A stretch of DNA of 64,000 bases, taken from assembly GCF_022539315.1 (NCBI RefSeq), contig NC_066335.1:3563214-3627213 (forward strand). The letters are read 5' to 3'. The translations under genes and the position numbers were made by a program. Of this stretch, positions 12,512 through 23,234 are shown in pieces. How positions within the stretch are numbered: position 1 is the first letter of the stretch; the number at the start of each line of letters is the position of its first letter. Origin of the DNA: Serinus canaria (lineage: Eukaryota; Chordata; Aves; Passeriformes; Fringillidae). The notes below the pieces were generated by a model that searched no databases, was not told the origin of the DNA, and saw only the letters and a program-made list of their open reading frames with translations.

Positions 12512-12840
12512 AGCAAATGGCCCCAAAAAGGGGCAGGGCTTTTCCCAAATGGCCCCAAAAAGGGGCAGGGCTTTTCCCAAATGGCCCCAAAAAGGGGCAG
12601 GGCTTTTCCCAAATGGCCCCAAAAAGGGGCAGGGCTTTTTCCCAAATGGCCCCAAAAGGGGCAGGGCTTTTCCCAAATGGCCCCAAAAAGGGGCAGGGCT
12701 TTTTCCCAAATGGCCCAAAAGGGCAGGGCTTTTCCCAAATGGCCCCAAAAAGGGGCAGGGCTTTTTCCCAAATGGCCCCAAAAGGGGCAGGGCTTTTCCC
12801 AAATGGCCCCAAAAAGGGGCAGGGCTTTTTCCCAAATGCA
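12512..12840. repeat. 32-bp minisatellite with internal inverted repeat
   Basis: About ten units of AATGGCCCCAAAAAGGGGCA plus GGGCTTTTCCCA. Each unit contains GCCCC-(A)n-GGGGC, able to fold into a short hairpin. Small variations in A and C run length separate the units. Confidence 0.95.
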
Positions 12841-12844
12841 GAGA

Positions 12845-13725
12845 TTTCCCCCCCTGCCATTCCCAGAGTGTTTTTGGTGCTGCCCAGGGTCAGAGGCAGA
12901 CAGGGGCTTTGTTCTCCTGTGCTTTGGGGTTATTTTTAGACCCCTGGGCTCCTTTCAGTTAGAATTAAATGTCAGTGGTAATTAGCTAAGAGAGAAGGTC
13001 AGCTGTGGGCAGCCCATGAGCAAACACACGTTGGATCTGAAAGAATGGAAAGATTTCTCCTTTCTCAGGAACTGTTCTCTTTAAGGTCGTTTTTTTTCTG
13101 CTCCTGTGTTGAGGCAGAGGAACTTTACAACACAAATTAAATTTGTGATTTTTCTTCTCTGCTCTCGTTCCACTCCCATAAGGAAGAAATAGATGCAAAG
13201 TGGATGTAAAAACAATCACAATAACTCCACACCAAATCTCTTTTTTTAACCTCCAGTAAATGTTTTAAAAGCTCCAGAGCTGAACAGCTCCAAAATCCAA
13301 TTTACAACTTCCCTTCCTCCCAGCCAAAGGAAGTGGGGAATTCTTTAAAAGCTCCATTTTACAGAATATTTGAGCTCATCCCAGGACAAATGACAGGAGG
13401 TGATTTTGACTGGAAATTATCTCAGCCCTGTTTTATATTGCAGTTGCATGGAGAAAAGATTTGTAAAAGGTTAAAAACTGAGGAAGAGAATGTTAAAAAT
13501 AGAAATATCCATTCCCTGATTTGAACACATCCTTCCAGAAGTCATTCATGCTCATAAACACATTGCTGGAAGCACTGCCAGGCAAGGAATTGCCTGAATA
13601 TTTAAAATTATCAATCAATTGTTGGCATTTCTTCCTAACCCCTCAATAATCGATATTTCCACGCCCTGGATAGAAACACACACTGGAAGCACTGAGGATC
13701 ACAGAGGTATGACATGAATTAAAAT
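12845..13725. other. No gene seen
   Basis: Unique, increasingly AT-rich sequence. Confidence 0.55.
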
Positions 13726-13727
13726 AG

Positions 13728-14005
13728 AAATGTGAAAGGTTTCAAGGGTCCCAGAGCAGCCTCAGAGGGCAGGAGGATGCAGAGCAGGCCAGACAGTCCC
13801 AGAGAGGATTTTGGACAGGCACTCTGGGCTCTGCAGTGCATTCATTGCTGAGAAATCCATTCACAGATTTCCACATTCATTTCATACACTGAATTACTCA
13901 GATCTTTTAGCAAGTACCTGTGAAAACATCCTGCACCTCAGAGAGGAGAGGCAAGGCTGCAGGAGGCTGAAAATGAACACGAGAGTGAGGGAACAACTCC
14001 CAGCC
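13728..14005. repeat. Direct repeat unit, copy 2
   Basis: Second copy of the 11475-11770 sequence in the same orientation, about 2.25 kb away and roughly 90% identical by eye. Confidence 0.85.
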
Positions 14006-14049
14006 TCTGTGCCAGCCCCACAGCTCTGAGACCTCCTCGGCCCTCAGCC

Positions 14050-14122
14050 CAAGGAGGAGATGAAGGAGAGGAAGGAGATGAAGGAGAGGAAGGAGATGAA
14101 GGACATGAAGGAGATGAAGTTT
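14050..14122. repeat. 15-bp purine repeat (GAAGGAGATGAAGGA)
   Basis: About five imperfect units of a GA-rich repeat directly after direct-repeat copy 2. Confidence 0.8.
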
Positions 14123-14267
14123 TCCAGGCACACCAAGAAATGCTTGGGCACATTTTCCTGTCCCTCTTTAGGATCTGTGAGAAAGCACAGAGAGCAGAGC
14201 CCAGCCTGGGCTGCCTGGAGCTCCTTTCATTTAAAATATTCATCCAGAATTCCGTATCAGGGATGTT

Positions 14268-14955
14268 TCAGCCCTTTCTGGAGACTCAGAGCTGCCCTGG
14301 GGATGGTTTATCCCTGGTTTGAGCCCTTTCTAGAGACTCAGAGCTGCCCTGAGGAGGGTTTATCCCTGGTTTGAGCCCTTTCTAGAGACTCAGAGCTGCC
14401 CTGAGGATGGTTTATCCCTGGTTTGAGCCCTTTCTAGAGACTCAGAGCTGCCCTGAGGATGGTTTATCCCTGGTTTCAGCCCTTTCTAGAGACTCAGAGC
14501 TGCCCTGAGGAGGGTTTATCCCTGGTTTCAGCCCTTTCTAGAGACTCAGAGCTGCCTGAGGAGGGTTTATCCCTGGTTTCAGCCCTTTCTGGAGACTCAG
14601 AGCTGCCTGAGGATGGTTTATCCCTGGTTTCAGCCCTTTCTGGAGACTCAGAGCTGCCCTGAGGAGGGTTTATCCCTGGTTTCAGCCCTTTCTGGAGACT
14701 CAGAGCTGCCTGGGGATGGTTTATCCCTGGTTTCAGCCCTTCTCAGATGTATCTGAGCTTTCAGACTCAGAGCTGCTCTGAGGAGGGTTTATCCCTGGTT
14801 TCAGCCCTTTCTGGAGACTCAGAGCTGCCCTGGGGATGGTTTATCCCTGGTTTCAGCCCTTTCTGGAGACTCAGAGCTGCCCTGGGGATGGTTTATCCCT
14901 GGTTTGAGCCCTTTCTGGAGACTCAGAGCTGCCTGGGATGGTTTATCCCTGGTTT
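14268..14955. repeat. 52-bp minisatellite
   Basis: About 13 units containing GAGACTCAGAGCTGCCCTGA and GGATGGTTTATCCCTGGTTT. Single-base losses in CCC and a divergent unit at 14735-14760 mark the copies. Confidence 0.95.
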
Positions 14956-15239
14956 TAGGGGGATGAATATTTTGGCTGTATGGAGAGCAGAGCATGCACA
15001 GGGTGTTGAGGGAATGTTGTTTAATCCCAGCTGATGCCTCGGGGTGCTGGTTTTTGGGGTTAACACAGTGCTGGGCCCGAGCCCATCCCAGTGGAGCAGG
15101 AGGGTCTCCCAGTGGTGCTTTCAGGAATGGTGTGGCCAGCAGGAGCAGGGAGGTCGCTCTCCCCCGCTGCTTGTTGCTGGTGGGGGTTGTGCTGTGATGT
15201 CAGGGTTTGCCTCAGAACCCGGGTTCCTCCCAGGTAATT

Positions 15240-15640
15240 CCCCCCAGGTGTGTCAGTCACCTCTCCCTCCCCCTCCCTGACCCCTCCCAGCACTGTCTGT
15301 CAGTCCTGGCATTCCAGAAGGGCACGGAGCAGACAGATTCAAGGCAGATTCAAAGGATGCCCTCTGCCCCCGGGGGCACTGGGCCATCCAGGTGTCCTCT
15401 GTCCCTTGAGACCTCCCCTCCTGTCCCTGGCTGGTGGCTCCCTGCCCCTTCCCTGCCCTCTCCCCGGGGTTAAAAGGAGCAGCACCCACGGGCTCAGGAG
15501 TTCTGCTGGAGCTGGGGCTGGGTTCAGAGGCTGTGGGCCAGAACAAAGCTCTGGATCCAAACCCTCCAGCAGAACCGACTCCTTCCCTTCCCCATGGCTC
15601 TAAAGCTTCTCCACAGAGGGAAACCTGAGGAGCGGCCCCT
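15240..15640 (+). mobile_element. Probable solo LTR (family D)
   Basis: A C-rich upstream part, then GGTTAAAAGGAGC (about 15468-15480) and a downstream part similar to 60-215 at the window start ('gactccttccct', 'ccacagaggg'). Ends and target duplication were not resolved. Confidence 0.5.
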
Positions 15641-15732
15641 GCACGGGAGGAAGCTCCATCCCAGCACCCCCAGAGCTCCTGCACGCCTGGACTTGTCCCC
15701 ACGTGCCCAACTGCAGCCCCAGCCAGCCCAAA

Positions 15733-16092
15733 GTGTCCCTGGGGTGAAACACCACCCAGCCATGGCCAAAAGTGTCCCTGGGGTGAAACACCACCCAACC
15801 ATGGCCAAAAGTGTCCTTGGGGTGAAACACCACCCAGCCATGGCCAAAAGTGTCCCTGGGGTGAACACCACCCAGCCATGCCAAAGTGTCCTGAGTGAAA
15901 CCACCCAGCCATGGCCAAAAGTGTCTGTGGGGTGAAACACCACCAGCCATGCCAAAGTGTCCCTGGGTGAACACCACCCAGCCATGGCCAAAAGTGTCCC
16001 TGGGGTGAAACACCACCCAACCATGGCCAAAAGTGTCCTTGGGGTGAAACACCACCCAGCCATGGCCAAAAGTGTCCCTGGGGTGGGTGAAA
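15733..16092. repeat. 39-bp minisatellite
   Basis: About ten units of CAAAAGTGTCCCTGGGGTGA plus AACACCACCCAGCCATGGC; units between 15860 and 15990 are shortened. Two blocks at each end are nearly identical, which suggests array-level duplication. Confidence 0.95.
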
Positions 16093-16179
16093 CCCCACAG
16101 TGCTGCTGTTTGGTTCAGCACCAAGGCCAGACAAGCCAAGGCAGGTCACATCTGCAATATTGGTGAATATTCCAAGAGG

Positions 16180-16327
16180 TGAGGGCACACCTCGAGGGCT
16201 GTGTCCAGCTCTGGCCCCTCGGTTTGGGAAGGATGTTGAGGTGCTTGAGCACGTCCAGAGGAGGCAACGAGGCTGGAGAGGGGATGGGAGCACAAACCCT
16301 GTGAGGAAGCACTGGGGGAGCTGGGGG
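16180..16327 (+). mobile_element. CR1 LINE, left part, interrupted by an LTR
   Basis: The CR1 pattern 'gaggtgcttgagcacgtcc' to 'gggggagctggggg' stops at 16327 and resumes at about 16935 after a 607-bp LTR. Confidence 0.85.
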
Positions 16328-16934
16328 TGTCTCAGAATCTCTGCTGCTCACAGTGACTCTGAGGTACTCACAGGTCTCTTTTCCCAGCCCAGCAGTCGAA
16401 GAAGGAGTCAGGATTCTTCTGTTCTCGTTCTCAAGGTTGTTTATAATTTCTTATCTAGAACATTCTTTCTCTGGCCTGCTGAGGTCAGACAGAGGCACGC
16501 TGACACCCTCAGGGTGGTGTTATCTTTTTATACTAAAAACTCCATGTACATTATTTACAATAACTTCCCAATCCCTATCACCTGTGTTAGACAGAGAGCT
16601 TCTACCCTAAACCAACCCAAAAGTGCCACCATCACCCAGAACATGGAGGCTTGGAAGAAGAAAGAAGAGGGACAGGGTACACCCAGATTCTTCCATCTTG
16701 GGACCCCTAACCTCCATTCTAAAAACCCCAAAAATCTCCTTTTCACCCCGTGACAAACCAACCATTATTCTACTCAAACTCTCTTGACTTGTAATTCCTC
16801 ACCTAAGGTGGTGATTTGCTCCATGGGTCAGAATCAAAGGCAGAGGGGTCCTGGGCTCTGTGCCAGGGTCTCTGAGCCCCAGGCAAGGGCTGGAGCCCTC
16901 CAGGACAGACAGAGGGATGTCCTGGGTTCCCACA
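16328..16934 (-). mobile_element. Solo retroviral LTR (family A), inserted in a CR1
   Basis: The reverse complement of the 9857-10499 LTR: its TATA box reads CTTTTTATAC near 16528 and its poly(A) signal lies near 16440 on the - strand. Plus-strand ends are TGTCTCAG and TTCCCACA. The flanks share GGGG (16323-16327 and 16935-16938), consistent with a 4-5 bp target duplication in a G run. Confidence 0.85.
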
Positions 16935-17265
16935 GGGGTCCTCAGCCTGGAGAAAGGGAGACTCAGAGGTGCCCTCATCCCTCTGCAGCTCCCTAGGCTG
17001 GGCTCAGCTGGGCTGGGCTCTGTCTCCAGCAGCACTGACACAACCAGAGCTCACAGCCTCAACTGTGCCAAGGGAAACACAGGCTGGATAGCAGGGAAGA
17101 GATTTTTATGGAAAGGGGGATAAAGTTCTGGAATGTTCTGCCCAGGGAGGTGGGGTCCCCATCCCTGGGGGTGTTTAACAAAGCCTGGATGTGGCACTGG
17201 GATGAGTTGAGGTGCTGGGGCTGGGTTGGACTCTGTGATCTTGGAGGTCTCTTTCAACCCAGACA
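16935..17265 (+). mobile_element. CR1 LINE, right part
   Basis: Continues the CR1 from 'cctcagcctggagaaaggg' to 'ttggaggtctctttcaaccc' and leads straight into its 8-bp tail repeat. Confidence 0.88.
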
Positions 17266-17615
17266 TTCTGTGATTCTGATTCTGTGATTCTGTGATTCTG
17301 TAAATTCTGTGAATTCTGTGATTCTGTGACTCTGATTCTGTGATTCTGTGACTCTGTAAATTCTGTGATTCTGTGATTCTGTGATTCTGTAAATTCTGTG
17401 AATCTGTGATTCTGTGATTCTGTGATTCTGTAAATTCTGTGATCGGATGGATTCTGTGATTCTGTAATTGATCTTGATTGTAATTCTGTGATTCTGTGAA
17501 TTCTGTGATTCTGTAAATTCTGTGAATTCTGCAATTCTGTGATTCTGTGATTCTGTAAATTCTGTGATTCTGTGAATTCTGTGACTCTGTGACTCTGACT
17601 CTGACTCTGTGACTC
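17266..17615. repeat. Expanded CR1 tail microsatellite (ATTCTGTG)n
   Basis: About 350 bp of ATTCTGTG with ATTCTGTAA variants, directly after the CR1 3' end. CR1 tails normally have only a few 8-bp units, so this is a large expansion. Confidence 0.92.
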
Positions 17616-17752
17616 CCCAGGTGCCAGGGCCCCAGGACGGGTGGGTTTGGTGCCGCTGCAGAAGCCGAGGGGTGAGGCCGGGTCTGGCCCAGCCTCAGGG
17701 ACTGAGCCCCTCTGAACCAAACCAGGTCTCAGATCTTCCCTCCCCCAGGACC

Positions 17753-18935
17753 AGGGATAATCTCATCCTTTGGATCCTGGGATAATCTCATCCTTTGGAC
17801 CCTGGGATAATCTCATCCTCTGGACCCTGGGATAATCTCATCCTTTGGACAATGGGATAATCTCATCCTTTGGACAATGGGATAATCTCATCCTTTGGAT
17901 CCTGGGATAATCTCATCCTTTGGACAATGGGATAATCTCATCCTTTGGACCCTGGGATAATCTCACCCTTTGGACCCTGAGATAATCTCACCCTTTGGAC
18001 CCTGAGATAATCTCATCCTTTGGACAATGGGATAATCTCATCCTTTGGACCCTGGGATAATCTCACCCTTTGGACCCTGGGATAATCTCATCCTTTGGAC
18101 CCTGGGATAATCTCATCCTTTGGATCCTGGGATAATCTCATCCTTTGGACCCTGGGATAATCTCATCCTTTGGATCCTGGGATAATCTCATCCTTTGGAC
18201 CCTGGGATAATCTCATCCTCTGGACCCTGGGATAATCTCATCCTTTGGACCCTGGGATAATCTCATCCTTTGGATCCTGGGATAATCTCATCCTTTGGAT
18301 CCTGGGATAATCTCATCCTTTGGACCCTGGGATAATCTCATCCTTTGGATCCTGGGATAATCTCATCCTTTGGACCCTGGGATAATCTCACCCTTTGGAC
18401 CCTGGGATAATCTCATCCTTTGGACCCTGGGATAATCTCACCCTTTGGACCCTGGGATAATCTCATCCTTTGGATCCTGGGATAATCTCATCCTTTGGAT
18501 CCTGGGATAATCTCATCCTTTGGACCCTGGGATAATCTCACCCTTTGGACCCTGGGATAATCTCATCCTTTGGACCCTGGGATAATCTCATCCTTTGGAT
18601 CCTGGGATAATCTCACCCTTTGGACCCTGGGATAATCTCATCCTTTGGACCCTGGGATAATCTCATCCTTTGGACCCTGGGATAATCTCACCCTTTGGAC
18701 CCTGGGATAATCTCACCCTTTGGACCCTGGGATAATCTCACCCTTTGGACCCTGGGATAATCTCATCCTTTGGATCCTGGGATAATCTCATCCTCTGGAC
18801 CCTGGGATAATCTCATCCTTTGGACCCTGGGATAATCTCATCCTCTGGACCCTGGGATAATCTCATCCTTTGGACCCTGGGATAATCTCATCCTTTGGAT
18901 CCTGGGATAATCTCATCCTTTGGATCCTTTGCATC
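17753..18935. repeat. 25-bp minisatellite, about 47 copies
   Basis: The longest array here. The unit is GGATAATCTCATCCTTTGGA plus CCCTG, with ATCCTG and CAATG end variants and CACC/CATC alternation. Stops in every frame explain the lack of open frames. Confidence 0.97.
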
Positions 18936-19154
18936 CTGACACCTTCTGGAAGAGCCCCAGTGAAATCGACTCCTTCCCCTGGGTTTGGCCTTCCGGGCCG
19001 GGGCCTTTGAGGGGGAGTTTGGTTTCAGAACTGGAGCTGGGTTTAATCCCTCGTGGGGCTCCACCTGGTGACACCTTCCTCTGAACGCTGCACCCTGCAC
19101 GAGGGAGGATTTGCACTTACTCAGGCATCTCCTGCCTCCAGCTGCTGCCTTTTG

Positions 19155-19460
19155 GTTTTTAAATTGTTGTATTTAAATTTATATTTTATTTTATTTTTTA
19201 ATTATATTTTTTATATTTTAAAATTTTATTCTCTATATTTATTTTCATTTTTATATTTTAATTGTTATATTTTTATAGTTTATTTTTATCTTATATTTTT
19301 ATATTTTATTTTTATTTCTTATATATTTATATTTTATTTTATGTTTAATTTTTATTTCTATTTAATTTTTTAAAATGTTATAAATTTATTTCTATTTTTT
19401 AATTTTTAATTTTTAATTATTTATATTTATATTTTATATTTTCAATTTTTGTTGAGGTTG
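19155..19460. repeat. AT-rich low-complexity tract
   Basis: About 300 bp over 90% A+T, T-rich on the + strand and with very few C residues, directly left of the LTR copy at 19.46-20.27 kb. Confidence 0.85.
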
Positions 19461-19461
19461 G

Positions 19462-20270
19462 GATTGAAGTTCTTGAGACAAGATTTTGTGTTTAGGTTTA
19501 GACATTATTTTTTTAAATTTATGTTACAGTCTCAGAGTAATGAGTTTTCTAGTATTTACTAACAAGGTATAAAATGGTGAACTATTTTTATAGCTAAGTA
19601 TTTATTTTTAGATGTTTATTTTTTAGATGTTTATTTTTAAATTCATGTTATAGCCTCACAGTAGTGAATTTTCTATTTATTAACAAGTATACAAATGATG
19701 AACTATTTTTATAGCTAGATATTTATTTTTTTAGATGTTTATTTTAAAATTTATGTTACAGTCTCACAGTAGTGAATTTTCTATTTATTAACAAGATACA
19801 AAATTATGAACTATTTTTATATTTAACCATATACATGGTTATAGTATATTAGTATATAGTAATAGCATATACAACTATTTTTATTTTTTATAAGGTTTTT
19901 AAAGGTTAAACTATTTAATTAAGAAATGACACTTGAATTATTTTCACTTTTAACTCATAACTAATTACTTGAAGTCTGCAGTGTGGACTTTTTTATTTAA
20001 TTATAAAACACCACCCAAACCCAAGGAGAAGAAGGAAGAAGGTTAAGAAGAAAGATTAATACTTGCTTTAAAATTTTTATTTTGCTTTCTATATATTACT
20101 ATATTCTAAAACTTTCAGTGTTTCACTCTGTGATATTCCATATTTTTAATTAACTATACACTTGTAAGATGAGTGTTATCAATTAATTTTGGAAGCTTTC
20201 TCTAGGCTTTAGGTCAAAGGTGGAGTTCTCTTGGGAGTTTGAGTTTGTTGGCAGAGAAAGTTTGAAATTC
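19462..20270 (-). mobile_element. Retroviral LTR (family B), apparently hypermutated, with internal triplication
   Basis: Homologous to the LTR at 34827-35425 and in the same orientation: for example 'attaagaaatgacac', 'ttctaaaacttt' and 'ttttggaagc' are shared in order. In three hand-aligned stretches (about 120 nt) I count about 27 sites where the other copy has C and this one has T, against 2 of the reverse. A segment of about 110-120 bp is present three times at about 19520-19830. Confidence 0.75.
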
Positions 20271-20414
20271 CCATCCAGCCCTGCAGGCTGAGCTGCCAAA
20301 GCAGCAAAGCTGGGCTGGCACTGGGAGAGGGCACAGGAGGGGTCATGGGCCTGCAGGAGGGGACTCGGGGGGCAGCACTGCAGAGAGAGACTCCAGCCTT
20401 GGGGACACAGAGGT

Positions 20415-20862
20415 GATAAAGAGAATCTGAGACTGGAGAATCTGAGATCCCAGAACCAGAGATTTAAATAATCAGAGAATCTGAGATCCCAGAATCAGAG
20501 AATCCCAGACAGAATGAGAGAATCCCAGAATCCCAGAATCAGAGATTTAAATAATCAGAGAATCAGAGAATCCCAGAATCAGAGAATCCCAGAATCAGAG
20601 AAGCAGAGAATCCCAGAATCAGAAAATCCCAGAATCCCAGAATCAGAAAATCCCAGAATCCCAGAATCAGAAAATTCCAGAATCTCAGAATCAGAAAATC
20701 CCACAATCAGAGAATCCCAGAGTCCCAGAATCAGAAAATTCCAGAATCTCAGAATCAGAAAATCCCACAATCAGAGAATCCCAGAATCCCAGAATCAGAG
20801 ATTTAGAGAATCAGAGAATCCCAGAATCAGAGAATCCCAGAATCAGAGAATCCCAGAAAGGT
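20415..20862. repeat. Expanded minus-strand CR1 tail (AGAATCCC/AGAATCAG)n
   Basis: About 440 bp of 8-bp-based repeats next to the minus-strand CR1 end at 20862. It mirrors the + strand expansion at 17266-17615. Confidence 0.9.
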
Positions 20863-20985
20863 TTGGGCTGGAAGGCACCTTCAGGACCATGCCATCCCTC
20901 CCCTGCCGTGGTCAGGGACATTTTCCCCTGTCCCAGGCTGCCCCAAGCCCTGTCCAGGCTGCCTTTGGACACCCCCAGCACTCTA
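20862..20985 (-). mobile_element. CR1 LINE, 3' fragment
   Basis: Minus-strand CR1 end: 'gtttgggctggaaggcacct', then 'ctgtcccaggctgccccaag'. Confidence 0.8.
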
Positions 20986-20989
20986 ACAG

Positions 20990-21770
20990 GCATTATCCCA
21001 CTGCTTTCAAAGGAATGGGAGTTGGGATGTGCTGAGAATGGCACCAGATTCCAACCCTGCTCAGCCTCAGGAAAGGAAACCATCCCTGCACACCCTCAGT
21101 GTCCTGAAAGAAGGTGGATCCTGCAGTGAGGAACAGCAGCCACCACCACGGGGCAATCAGAAATGCCTTCAGCTGGTGCTGGAAAGCTCCTTAATGTCAC
21201 TCCTGAACTGGGGCAGCCCCTGGCAGAGCAGCACCAAGCCTGACCCACACGGTCTCTGTAAAGCTGGGCCTGCCCCAGGCCTAACCTAAACCTGATGGGC
21301 AGGATCATTTTTAGTCTGACCTTGGTATTTGGCTAAAAGGAATGCAAATGGCATTGCTGAAGGAGAAAGGGGAAATAAAGGAGACAGAAGGAACAGCTGG
21401 GTGGAAAATGAAAGGCAGCCCTGAGTGTGGGCCCTGCCATCAGGCACACACAGGTGACTGATCCTCAGTGGCTGCTGTCACAGAAGGGACATTGTGGCTG
21501 TCCCAGAGTGAAACCTGAACTCAGGTCATGCTCCAGCAGCCCAGATGGGAATCCCCAGGTTCAAACCAAAATCCATTTGCTCTGTTTGGGTTTGAAATCT
21601 CCTCCTCCCCTGTAAAATGAATGGAGCCACAGGGGCTGGCTTCTCAGCCGGAGAGCTGGTTCCCCGCAGGGTAAGGGCCCCAGGCAAGCGGCCCAAGGCC
21701 GGACACCGAACACCTCAGCCCTCCGGAGGAAGGGGTGCCCTAGGCCAGACAGCCCAGCCCAGACCCCCAG
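20990..21770. other. No gene seen
   Basis: Unique sequence, becoming GC-rich at 21620-21775 before the minisatellite. Confidence 0.5.
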
Positions 21771-21774
21771 CAAG

Positions 21775-22548
21775 CTCAGTGATTTCAGCTCTCAGTGAAA
21801 GTCAGCTCTTTAGTGATTTCAGCTCTTAGTGAAAGTCAGCTCTTTTGTGATTTCAGCTCTCAGTGAAAGTCAGCTCTTTTGTGATTTCAGCTCTTAGTGA
21901 AAGTCAGCTCTTTTGTGATTTCAGCTCTCAGTGAAAGTCAGCTCTTTAGTGATTTCAGCTCTCAGTGAAAGTCAGCTCTTTTGTGATTTCAGCTCTCAGT
22001 GAAAGTCAGCTCTTTTGTGATTTCAGCTCTTAGTGAAAGTCAGCTCGTGTTGTGATTTCAGCTCTCAGTGAAAGTCAGCTCTTTTGTGATTGTCAGCTCT
22101 TAGTGAAAGTCAGCTCTGTTGTGATTTCAGCTCTTAGTGAAAGTCAGCTCGTTTGTGATTTCAGCTCTCAGTGAAAGTCAGCTCTTTTGTGATTTCAGCT
22201 CTTAGTGAAAGTCAGCTCTTTAGTGATTTCAGCTCTTAGTGATTTCAGCTCTTTAGTGATTTCAGCTCTCAGTGAAAGTCAGCCCTTTAGTGATTTCAGC
22301 TCTCAGTGAAAGTCAGCTCTTTAGTGATTGTCAGCTCTCAGTGAAAGTCAGCCCTTTAGTGATTGTCAGCTCTTAGTGAAAGTCAGCTCTGTTTGTGATT
22401 TCAGCTCTCAGTGAAAGTCAGCTCTTTTGTGATTTCAGCTCTCAGTGAAAGTCAGCTCTTTTGTGATTTCAGCTCTGTTGTGATTTCAGCTCTCAGTGAT
22501 TTCAGCTCTCAGTGATTTCAGCTCTTTAGTGATTTCAGCTCTCAGCTT
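21775..22548. repeat. 34-bp minisatellite
   Basis: About 23 units of TTTCAGCTCTCAGTGAAAGT plus CAGCTCTTTTGTGA. Partial units (17 bp) cluster at the right end, where the array touches an LTR. Confidence 0.95.
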
Positions 22549-22550
22549 GC

Positions 22551-22882
22551 TGTAGGGGCTGCGGCTGGCCGTGGCTCCTGGAATGCAGACGAAATGAGAG
22601 AGGAGAAGGCGGCCAAGAGTGTTCCACGATGTTTATTCTGAGGGTCTCGTGAAGGGTCTTGAAGCTGCTCTTCTGAGGGAAAATGGGCCCAGACAGCCTC
22701 TTTTATAGGGTTAGGGGGGATTGAAAACTGACCAATTGTAAGGGTTAGGGAAACCAGCCTGTGGGTCACAGAGAGATAAGGAGGAGCAGAGTGAGGACTC
22801 CTGGTACAATTCCTGTGACTCAGCCAACACCTATCTCTAAACATCCCTCCACGGAGCCGTAGCCAGCCCTGCCTCTGCTACA
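22551..22882 (-). mobile_element. Solo retroviral LTR (family F), 332 bp
   Basis: Begins TGTAGGGG and ends GCTACA on the + strand. On the - strand it carries CTATAAAAGAGG (TATA, about 22700) and AGAATAAACATC (poly(A) signal, about 22630). No convincing target duplication was seen; one end abuts a minisatellite. Confidence 0.82.
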
Positions 22883-23104
22883 CTGCTCCAGTGCTTGATT
22901 TCCTTTATTCCCCCCCTCCCTCCCAGACCTCCCTGCAGCGCTCTGCCCCAGCTCATTTCACTTCCTCAAGGGAAAGTGGAAACAGCAAACCCATGGAATG
23001 GTGTGGCCAGAGAGGCTGAGCCCAGGGGCACCCTGGATATTTGGGGATGACAATTCCATCTTGATTTGGGCTTTTTTATTCCCATTTCTTGCTTGCTATG
23101 GATT

Positions 23105-23230
23105 AATGGAAGAGGTGCCCCATCCCTGGCAGTGCCCAAGGCCGGGCTGGAGCACCTGGGACAGTGGGAGGTGTCCCTGCCATGGCAGGGCTGGAATGGG
23201 ATGATCTTTAATCCCATAATGATCCCCCCC
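23105..23230 (+). mobile_element. CR1 LINE, 3' end
   Basis: A typical CR1 end: 'cacctgggacagtgggaggt', then 'gtccctgccatggcagg'. Confidence 0.8.
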
Positions 23231-23234
23231 ATTG

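Noticed and set aside
1..15640. Full-length provirus between the family-D LTRs at 1 and 15,240
   Set aside because: No gag, pol or env similarity between them and many unrelated repeats; they are independent fragments.
15253..16293. 346-codon frame on the - strand
   Set aside because: Mostly the 39-bp minisatellite and LTR sequence read backwards.
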